From JAADGZ01 sp964596835 (lineage in GTDB: Bacteria; Pseudomonadota; Gammaproteobacteria; UBA6429; Thiohalophilaceae), in NCBI GenBank assembly GCA_964596835.1, contig CAZQVV010000150.1, positions 1-5,584 of the forward strand: 5,584 bases of DNA, given 5' to 3'. Under the pieces are notes generated by a model. The model was given only the letters and a program-made list of their open reading frames with translations. It searched no databases and was not told where the DNA came from. The position numbers and the translations under genes were made by a program. This document shows positions 1 through 4,827 of this stretch, one piece after another (within the stretch, counting starts at the first letter, position 1; each line of letters starts with the position of its first letter).

Positions 1-10
1 TCGACGCGGC

Positions 11-40
11 TCTCCTGAGTGAAATCGAAGGGCTCAGGAC
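11..40. repeat. REP-like short palindromic repeat
   Basis: TCCTGAG (13-19) and CTCAGGA (33-39) form a 7-bp stem around a 13-nt loop containing GAAATCGAAGG. The pattern CCTGAG(T/C)GAA(A/G)TCGAAGG resembles palindromic repeats that recur between genes in many bacterial genomes. That resemblance is from memory and was not searched. With one copy in the window, repetitive status cannot be shown. The element may extend left of position 1. Confidence 0.35.
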
Positions 41-150
41 TTCACCACGAACGTGAAAATTCACAGGTGATCGGGTATTTGGAACACTTAATTTAGGCAG
101 AAAACCCGTATAGCACAGGTGCTGCTGTCGGTCGGTTGCCCGCCCCTCTG

Positions 151-171
151 ATCTAGGGTAAACCCTTAGAT
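151..171. other. Bulged hairpin of unknown role
   Basis: ATCTAGGG (151-158) pairs with CCCTTAGAT (163-171) across a TAAA loop, giving 8 base pairs with one bulged T. It has no following T tract on the plus strand, so it is not a typical intrinsic terminator. It could fold in a transcript entering from the left, but no function can be assigned. Confidence 0.4.
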
Positions 172-258
172 ACACCTTGCGCTTAATCCTGCATCATGAA
201 TATAGATCAACGTGACAACAAAAATGATTGCCTGTCACAAATGATATAAATGTGACGA

Positions 259-274
259 GGCTTTGATCAAAGCC
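259..274. promoter_or_regulatory. Perfect 16-bp palindrome, candidate operator
   Basis: GGCTTTGATCAAAGCC reads the same on both strands without mismatch. It contains the TTGATC hexamer (263-268) that serves as -35 box of the best predicted promoter for the PilZ gene. A dimeric regulator bound here would directly block or recruit RNA polymerase. The core is not an FNR box, which needs a 4-bp gap between TTGAT and ATCAA. The bound protein is unknown. Confidence 0.5.
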
Positions 275-291
275 TGATAACAGTCTATAAA
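263..291 (+). promoter_or_regulatory. Predicted sigma-70 promoter of the PilZ gene
   Basis: TTGATC (263-268) and TATAAA (286-291) are separated by 17 bp, the preferred spacing for a housekeeping promoter. Transcription would start near 298, giving a leader of about 50 nt before the ATG at 351. The -35 box lies inside the 16-bp palindrome and the -10 box inside the first 15-bp repeat unit, so both elements overlap possible regulator sites. Confidence 0.5.
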
Positions 292-313
292 ATAACAGAC
301 TTGATTATTACAG
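277..313 (+). repeat. Three iteron-like 7-bp repeats, 15-bp period
   Basis: ATAACAG at 277-283, ATAACAG at 292-298 and ATTACAG at 307-313 start exactly 15 bp apart. Two copies are identical and the third differs by one base; the 8 bp between copies are only loosely alike. They occupy the promoter region upstream of the PilZ gene, which makes a multi-site regulator plausible. In AT-rich promoter DNA, chance or a decayed tandem duplication remain possible. Confidence 0.45.
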
Positions 314-331
314 GTTTCAATTAGCTATAAT
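301..331 (+). promoter_or_regulatory. Alternative promoter with consensus TATAAT
   Basis: TATAAT at 326-331 is a perfect -10 hexamer. The best -35 partner, TTGATT at 301-306, is 19 bp away, longer than ideal. A start near 338 would place the AAGGAG ribosome site at the extreme 5' end of the transcript, leaving a leader of only about 13 nt. It may act alongside the promoter at 263-291 or may simply be AT-rich DNA. Confidence 0.3.
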
Positions 332-350
332 TTTTTTAAGGAGAAAATAG

Positions 351-674
351 ATGGAAAAGCGCTGGAATGAACGCAAGCATGTTCAGATCAATGCCATGAT
401 TAATTCAACCGACACATTAATCAGCGGCAAAACCAATAATATCAGCATGGGCGGCATGTATCTTAAAATTGCGCCAGGAATAAATATCCGCAGTCGGCAT
501 GCTATCAGTGTTTCTCTGAGTGATGGTGATGATACAGTCACCTTCCAGTCTACAATTATCCGTATCGATGAAGATGGGCTGGCGCTTAAATTTTCAAACT
601 ACTCACCCGAAATGCTTAGAATGTTACGCAAACTACTGGAGGATGAAGCGGATACCCAGGCCCGCCTACATTAA
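351..674 (+). CDS. PilZ domain protein, likely c-di-GMP receptor
   Basis: This 107-residue protein is essentially one PilZ domain, a beta-barrel that binds cyclic di-GMP and passes the signal to motility, adhesion or envelope machinery. Both signature motifs are present: RxxxR as R4-W-N-E-R8 near the N terminus, and (D/N)xSxxG as N30-I-S32-M-G-G35. The arginines contact the guanine and phosphate groups in known family members. There is no signal peptide or membrane segment, so it is cytoplasmic and works by contact with an unidentified partner. The start is supported by AAGGAG at 338-343, 7 nt before ATG. The length is usual for single-domain PilZ proteins. Its last 9 bp overlap the end of the convergent barrel gene, so the two transcripts are antisense at their 3' ends. 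The specific process it controls cannot be read from this window. Confidence 0.9.
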   Translation: MEKRWNERKHVQINAMINSTDTLISGKTNNISMGGMYLKIAPGINIRSRHAISVSLSDGDDTVTFQSTIIRIDEDGLALKFSNYSPEMLRMLRKLLEDEADTQARLH

Positions 675-1772
675 AAACCGGAAATACACTGAGATACCAA
701 AGTTGCGGGTTTTGCTTTGCGGTTCACTCACCACTGAACCCGTGTAGGCACCCTTCGTCGTCAATTCAACAACATTGCCACGATTCAGATTCCAACGAGT
801 GTAATAGGGTTCGATTGTTATTTCAGGACCCTTGCCAGAAGAACGGAACGTCCAGGGAAGAGCAAGACGCAGTCCCCAGTCTTTGCCCAGATTCAGACTG
901 GCATTATCATAGCCACCATAACCTAGAAAATTTACTTCCATATCGGCCTGCAACATCCGCATTGCACGGGCATTCAGGCTGATATGAGAGGCCCACGTTC
1001 TGAATATGGGAACGTTCACCCCCAGCAGGGCATAACTCCAGGAATAGAATTCCAGCATCCCCGCCACCTGCAAACCGCTATTTATTGTGGTTGGACGGAT
1101 ATTTCGCCGCCAGAAATAATAGCCCAGCCCCCCGTATAGGGTGACGGTAGAAAACTGGTAACCGGTTATTGCGGTAGTATCAAATATATCCGCATTCGAA
1201 CGGCTGTTGATGGGTAAGCCGGACAGGGAGGGTGATTTAAAAGACTGGGTCTGGCCCTGATATTTTATATCGCCAAAATAATAATTCAGCGCCAGTGATG
1301 CGTACCAGTTAGGCCAGTGCAATGTACCGCCTAGCAGCAAACCGGGTAACACCCCGGTTTCCTCATCATACCAGGCACCATTGATGTCGAATTCTGTATA
1401 GCTAAAGCTCATCAACGAAGTGCCGGTAAAAAGCTCCAGCCGCGATGCTTTCAGGAAATTCTCTGGGCCAAACTCAAGCGGGGCGGGTTCAGTTTTATCG
1501 TTTTTATCCAGGCTTGTCTTGATGACGGATATCAGGTTTTCATGGGAGTCCTCAGTCACAGCGGGCATTAACCTGGCTAACACTCCTTTCCCCGGTAGCG
1601 CGTTCGTTGGCGTGCTATTTGAAATCACTCTTGGCATCGAAATGTTTTCAGCGGCGGGTGTAAAAACAGCTTTCACAACGGCAGTGTTTTCCGGAGCAGA
1701 AAGAACCGGGATGGGTAGTACGCATAAAATAGAAAAAAGAAACGACAGAACCAGCTTGCTCAACTTAACCAT
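666..1772 (-). CDS. Outer-membrane beta-barrel protein, function unknown
   Basis: The 368-residue product begins with a Sec signal peptide: Lys3 and Lys6, a hydrophobic core at about residues 7-24, and likely cleavage after A26 in VLSA-PEN. Cys17 is not in a lipobox, so a lipoprotein is unlikely. Residues 27-105 are Pro/Thr/Ser-rich and look like a periplasmic linker. From about 108 to the end there are alternating amphipathic beta-strands rich in Tyr, Trp, Phe and Gly (for example WYASLALNYYFGDIKY at 156-171), typical of an outer-membrane barrel. The chain ends VYFRFLM: the usual C-terminal aromatic strand signal is present but followed by Leu-Met. GGAG at 1775-1778 is only 2 nt from the ATG, closer than ideal, but the upstream frame is closed by a stop and the signal peptide begins here. 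I cannot name the family or substrate. Confidence 0.8.
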   Translation of the reverse strand: MVKLSKLVLSFLFSILCVLPIPVLSAPENTAVVKAVFTPAAENISMPRVISNSTPTNALPGKGVLARLMPAVTEDSHENLISVIKTSLDKNDKTEPAPLEFGPENFLKASRLELFTGTSLMSFSYTEFDINGAWYDEETGVLPGLLLGGTLHWPNWYASLALNYYFGDIKYQGQTQSFKSPSLSGLPINSRSNADIFDTTAITGYQFSTVTLYGGLGYYFWRRNIRPTTINSGLQVAGMLEFYSWSYALLGVNVPIFRTWASHISLNARAMRMLQADMEVNFLGYGGYDNASLNLGKDWGLRLALPWTFRSSGKGPEITIEPYYTRWNLNRGNVVELTTKGAYTGSVVSEPQSKTRNFGISVYFRFLM

Positions 1773-1929
1773 AACTCCATATCAGCATACACAAAGTATT
1801 CGATCTAACACGGTTTTCAAGGAAACCGGATAAAGACTTCAAATACCAGGACACCGGGCAACGACTGTAAAATCACAGAATCAGCTTGTTTTTGTTAATC
1901 TGCAAAGGACGGATTGAAAGCCCATAGTG

Positions 1930-1935
1930 TATAAT
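1930..1935 (+). promoter_or_regulatory. -10 box of the purB promoter
   Basis: TATAAT at 1930-1935 is a perfect -10 hexamer, 60 bp before the purB start at 1996, predicting a leader of about 54 nt. No good -35 box stands 16-18 bp upstream; TTGAAA at 1914-1919 is too close (10 bp), so an activator or relaxed -35 is implied. I saw no convincing PurR operator. The rest of this 223-bp intergenic region (1773-1995) also holds a hairpin, CGGTTT/AAACCG at 1811-1828, of unknown role, and must contain the promoter of the divergent barrel gene. Confidence 0.5.
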
Positions 1936-1995
1936 GATGATCTTTCACACATCTTTTTCAGTTACATTTTTATTTATTCTTCTGGATTGTGGTTT

Positions 1996-3363
1996 ATGCA
2001 ATTAAACAGTCTGACTGCAGTATCCCCTATTGATGGCCGTTATGGTAGCAAAACTGACATTTTACGTCCGATTTTCAGTGAATACGGCCTGATCCATCAT
2101 CGCGTCAGAGTTGAGGTGCGCTGGCTTCAACATCTCGCTGCATCAACGCAAATCAGTGAGGTTCCTGAGTTTTCCGCGCACGCCCAATCCATGCTGGATA
2201 ACATTGTCGAGCAGTTTTCACTCGAAGATGCCCAACGGGTGAAAAACATCGAGTGCAGCACCAATCACGACGTCAAGGCCGTGGAGTACTTTCTCAAGGA
2301 AAAGATCGCCGGTAATGCTGAGCTGGAAAACGTCAGCGAATTTATCCATTTCGCCTGCACCTCCGAGGACATCAACAACCTCTCCTATGCCCTGATGCTG
2401 ACCGAGGCGCGCAACCAGATCATGCTCGGCCAGATGGATGAACTCATCGACAGCCTTCGTAAAATGGCACATGACTATGCCGGCGTTCCCATGCTCTCTC
2501 ACACCCACGGCCAGCCCGCCTCACCCACGACCGTCGGCAAGGAAATGGCTAACGTGGTTGCGCGTCTGCAACGTCAACGCCAGCAGATAGCCGCCATTGA
2601 GATACAGGGGAAAATGAATGGCGCCGTCGGCAACTATAACGCCCACCTGAGCGCCTACCCTGATATCGACTGGCCGATCTTTGCGCGTAACTTTGTTACT
2701 TCACTGGGACTGAGCTGGAATGCCTATACCACCCAGATCGAACCTCATGATTACATCGCCGAGCTGTTCGATGCCCTGGCCCGTTTCAATACTATTTTGC
2801 TGGACTTCAATCGCGACATCTGGACCTATATTTCCATGGGTTACTTCAAGCAGAAAACCATCGCCGGTGAAGTCGGCTCCTCCACCATGCCGCACAAGGT
2901 CAACCCTATCGATTTTGAAAACTCCGAAGGCAACCTGGGGCTGGCCAATGCTATATTTAACCATCTATCGAGCAAACTTCCCCTATCACGCATGCAGAGG
3001 GATCTGACCGATTCCACCGTGCTGCGCAATCTTGGCGTGGGCATCGCTCACTCGATGATTGCCTGGCAATCCTGCCTGCGCGGCATTAACAAACTGCAAG
3101 TCAACGAGGCCCGTCTGGGCGCACACCTGGATGAAAACTGGGAAGTGCTGGCTGAGCCGGTACAAACCGTGATGCGCCGTTACGGCATTGAAAAACCTTA
3201 CGAGAAACTCAAAGAGTTGACCCGGGGCCAGCGTATTGATGCCGCCACTATGCAGACCTTTATCGAAAAGCTGGATATTCCGGAAACCGCGAAACAGCAA
3301 CTCCTGGCGCTGACTCCAGCCAACTATATCGGCAATGCCGTGCAGCAGGCTAAAGATATCTAG
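1996..3363 (+). CDS. purB: Adenylosuccinate lyase
   Basis: PurB catalyses two beta-eliminations of fumarate in cytoplasmic purine synthesis: SAICAR to AICAR and adenylosuccinate to AMP. The 455-residue protein matches the E. coli type (456 residues) along its whole length. Visible hallmarks are SPIDGRY at 10-16, TNHDVKAVEYFLKEK at 89-103, FACTSEDINN at 119-128, SHTHGQPASP at 168-177 with catalytic H171, and the fumarate-lyase signature GSSTMPHKVNP at 294-304 with catalytic S295 in the flexible loop. QRDLTDSTVLRN and NWEVLAEP follow as in E. coli. The frame is open back to a GTG at 1927, but that GTG lies at the -10 box, and homology starts at MQLNSLTAVSP, so ATG 1996 is chosen. Its ribosome site is weak (GGA about 9 nt upstream). 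The gene stands apart from roxA behind a large inverted repeat. Confidence 0.97.
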   Translation: MQLNSLTAVSPIDGRYGSKTDILRPIFSEYGLIHHRVRVEVRWLQHLAASTQISEVPEFSAHAQSMLDNIVEQFSLEDAQRVKNIECSTNHDVKAVEYFLKEKIAGNAELENVSEFIHFACTSEDINNLSYALMLTEARNQIMLGQMDELIDSLRKMAHDYAGVPMLSHTHGQPASPTTVGKEMANVVARLQRQRQQIAAIEIQGKMNGAVGNYNAHLSAYPDIDWPIFARNFVTSLGLSWNAYTTQIEPHDYIAELFDALARFNTILLDFNRDIWTYISMGYFKQKTIAGEVGSSTMPHKVNPIDFENSEGNLGLANAIFNHLSSKLPLSRMQRDLTDSTVLRNLGVGIAHSMIAWQSCLRGINKLQVNEARLGAHLDENWEVLAEPVQTVMRRYGIEKPYEKLKELTRGQRIDAATMQTFIEKLDIPETAKQQLLALTPANYIGNAVQQAKDI

Positions 3364-3390
3364 TTCAGGATCCGATACTTTATCTAAGGT

Positions 3391-3496
3391 TGATGGGTTT
3401 CCCTCTGGACTTCGCACTTCGTTCTACCCATCCTACAAGGTACCTAAAGAGTAGGATGGGTAGAACGAAGTGCGAAGTCCAGAGGGAAACCCATCA
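3391..3496. repeat. Perfect 46-bp inverted repeat, REPIN-like
   Basis: The arms 3391-3436 and 3451-3496 are exact reverse complements over 46 bp, separated by a 14-bp loop containing GGTACC. Read outward from the loop, each arm begins GTAG followed by GATGGGT, and closes with ACCCATC, so each arm is itself an imperfect palindrome headed by a GTAG tetranucleotide. That is the architecture of REP sequences mobilised by RAYT (TnpA-REP, Y1 HUH) transposases, and two facing REPs form a BIME/REPIN. GTAGGATGGG...ACCCATC repeats are, from memory, common between genes in many proteobacteria. The absence of any mismatch suggests recent insertion or maintained symmetry. No RAYT gene is present in the window. 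Confidence 0.85.
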
Positions 3497-3508
3497 TTTT
3501 ATTATTTT
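3391..3508 (+). terminator. Possible terminator or RNA barrier after purB
   Basis: In a transcript leaving purB (stop at 3363) the inverted repeat would fold into a 46-bp stem, followed at once by the T-rich run ATTTTATTATTTT (3496-3508). This could stop transcription or protect the purB 3' end from exonucleases, as REP structures are known to do. The stem is far longer than a standard intrinsic terminator and the T run is interrupted by A, so termination is uncertain. Confidence 0.4.
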
Positions 3509-3538
3509 GGCAGAAAAGTCGGCAACAGGCGCTACACT
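3507..3538 (+). promoter_or_regulatory. Weak candidate promoter of roxA
   Basis: TTGGCA (3507-3512) and TACACT (3533-3538) resemble -35 and -10 boxes, but the 20-bp spacing is too long for a strong sigma-70 promoter. TACACT alone may be the -10 element with a poor -35. It lies between the inverted repeat and the roxA start, where a separate promoter would be needed if the repeat blocks read-through from purB. Confidence 0.3.
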
Positions 3539-3586
3539 ATGTTTCATAGCCAGCGTTTGCGATCCTCATAAACAGACAGGTTAGCC

Positions 3587-4807
3587 GTGCGGATGTTGCA
3601 AAAATCAAAAAACCAACCCGGCTCGATCAGCCGCCCCTCTTTCAGGAAAACCTGTCCGCTGGGCGAACTGACGGAGCAACAGTTCCTCAGTGACTACTGG
3701 CACAAAAAACCGCTGTTAATCCAGCAGGCTTTTCCTGATTTTTCCACCCCACTCAGCCCGGACGAACTGGTTGCTCTGGCCTGCGAGAAAGACGTGGAAG
3801 CCCGCCTGATTCTGGAAAAAGACGACCCCATTCCCTGGGCCATGGAACAGGGCCTCTTTACCGAAGATCGCATCGCCGGCCTGCCGAAAACCCACTGGAC
3901 TCTGCTGGTACAGGAAGCCAATCGTTATATCCCGGAGCTGGCGCAACTCCAGAATGTTTTTAATTTTATTCCTCACTGGCGCAACGACGGTGTCATAGTC
4001 AGCTATGCGCCGATGCATGGCTCAGCAGGCCCCCATATCGATCAACATGATATTTTTTTGTTACAGGGACTGGGGCGCCACCGCTGGATGATCAACCCCC
4101 AGCCGGTGGATGCCGATAATCTACTGGCGAATACCGATCTTAAAATCATGCAGAACTTCCAGGCCAGCGAAGAATGGATACTGGAGCCAGGCGACATGCT
4201 CTATCTGCCACCGGGTGTCGCCCGCTACGGAGTAGCCCTCGATGAATGCATGACTTTTTCCATCGGTTTTCGAGTCCCCAGCCATGCCGAACTTCTCAGC
4301 GCTTTCATCGATGATCGGGTTTCTGAACAGGATAACAGTCTACGCTATGCCGACGGCGACTTGCAGATTCAGAAGAATCCGGGTGAAATTACCCCCCAGG
4401 CCCTGCTTCAGATACGCGGCATCCTACAACAGGCTCTGTCTGATGATTCTATCAACCGCTGGTTTGGTCGCTATATCACCGAACCCCGGCACGGCGAACT
4501 ACCGGAAGAACACGATCATACTCTGAATCCGGCTGAATTCAGAACGCGCCTTGAGCAGGCGGGTGGACTCATTCGCAGTGAACATTCCCGTTTTGCATTT
4601 ATCCAGGAAGAAGAACACATATATCTGTATATCGATGGCCGGGAATATGATCTGTTACCCAACTGGATCTATATTGCCCAGCTCATCTGTAACCACTGCC
4701 AGCTGAAACTGGACATGCTACAAGCCTGGCTGGATGACAAGGTTTTCATCGAACTGTTCTGTGCTCTGTATAACCATCGCAAATTTAACTTTCCTGACAG
4801 ATCATAA
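3587..4807 (+). CDS. roxA: RoxA/YcfD-family cupin, altered active site
   Basis: RoxA (YcfD) is a JmjC-type Fe(II)/2-oxoglutarate oxygenase that hydroxylates an arginine of ribosomal protein L16. This 406-residue homologue shows the family core: DYWHKKPLL at 36-44, WTLLVQEANRY at 104-114, GPHIDQHDIFLLQG at 148-161, PGDMLYLPPG at 201-210, CMTFSIGFRVP at 221-231, then a C-terminal helical and winged-helix region to the end. The first two iron ligands are present in HxD (H150, D152). The third, His187 in E. coli, aligns without gaps to R213 (codon CGC, 4223-4225), and Arg140, which binds 2-oxoglutarate, aligns to H165. Activity is therefore doubtful despite the intact frame. GTG 3587 has AGG 6 nt upstream; ATG 3593 is an alternative, and homology begins only near residue 23. 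The next gene follows after 20 bp. Confidence 0.88.
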   Translation: MRMLQKSKNQPGSISRPSFRKTCPLGELTEQQFLSDYWHKKPLLIQQAFPDFSTPLSPDELVALACEKDVEARLILEKDDPIPWAMEQGLFTEDRIAGLPKTHWTLLVQEANRYIPELAQLQNVFNFIPHWRNDGVIVSYAPMHGSAGPHIDQHDIFLLQGLGRHRWMINPQPVDADNLLANTDLKIMQNFQASEEWILEPGDMLYLPPGVARYGVALDECMTFSIGFRVPSHAELLSAFIDDRVSEQDNSLRYADGDLQIQKNPGEITPQALLQIRGILQQALSDDSINRWFGRYITEPRHGELPEEHDHTLNPAEFRTRLEQAGGLIRSEHSRFAFIQEEEHIYLYIDGREYDLLPNWIYIAQLICNHCQLKLDMLQAWLDDKVFIELFCALYNHRKFNFPDRS

Positions 4808-4827
4808 TAAAGAAGGAAACTAACGCC

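Larger units (their letters stand above)
1..350. other. Non-coding left region with several dyads
   Basis: No convincing gene is visible here on the strands and frames examined. The only open stretch at the left edge is 17 codons (3-56, ending TGA), too short to identify. The DNA holds several short dyads: TCCTGAG/CTCAGGA at 13-39, GTGAA-AA-TTCAC at 53-64, AGCAC-AG-GTGCT at 112-123 and a bulged hairpin at 151-171. CACAGGTG occurs twice in direct orientation (62-69, 114-121). From about 200 onward the DNA becomes AT-rich and looks like the control region of the PilZ gene at 351. The part before 200 could be the end of another transcription unit; no known riboswitch or small RNA was recognised. 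Confidence 0.6.

Noticed and set aside
3..56. C-terminal tail of a gene entering from the left (17 codons to TGA)
   Set aside because: Too short to identify, and it overlaps the REP-like palindrome, so it is probably not coding.
100..200. c-di-GMP (GEMM) riboswitch ahead of the PilZ gene
   Set aside because: The region has a hairpin and a GGGTAAACC stretch, but the conserved GEMM core and its two-stem layout could not be found, and it lies upstream of the predicted promoter.
262..272. FNR or CRP site in TTTGATCAAAG
   Set aside because: The TTGAT and ATCAA halves overlap instead of being separated by 4 bp, so it fits neither consensus.
721..740. Hairpin GGTTCA/TGAACC as a terminator between the convergent genes
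   Set aside because: It lies inside the barrel gene coding region, has only 6 bp with an 8-nt loop and is not followed by a T run.
664..749. Inverted repeat GCCTACA (664-670) and TGTAGGC (743-749)
   Set aside because: Only 7 bp with arms 72 bp apart in coding DNA; expected by chance.
1420..1833. 137-codon plus-strand frame opposite the barrel gene
   Set aside because: It is the antisense shadow of the signal peptide and linker region of the barrel gene and shows no protein features of its own.
1898..1920. PurR operator before purB (GCAAAGGACGGATTG)
   Set aside because: It shares only the GCAAA half with the PurR consensus and lacks the symmetric second half.
3390..3584. 64-codon open frame on the plus strand between purB and roxA
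   Set aside because: More than half of it lies in the perfect inverted repeat, and it has no ribosome site or recognisable protein features; it is a by-product of the repeat.
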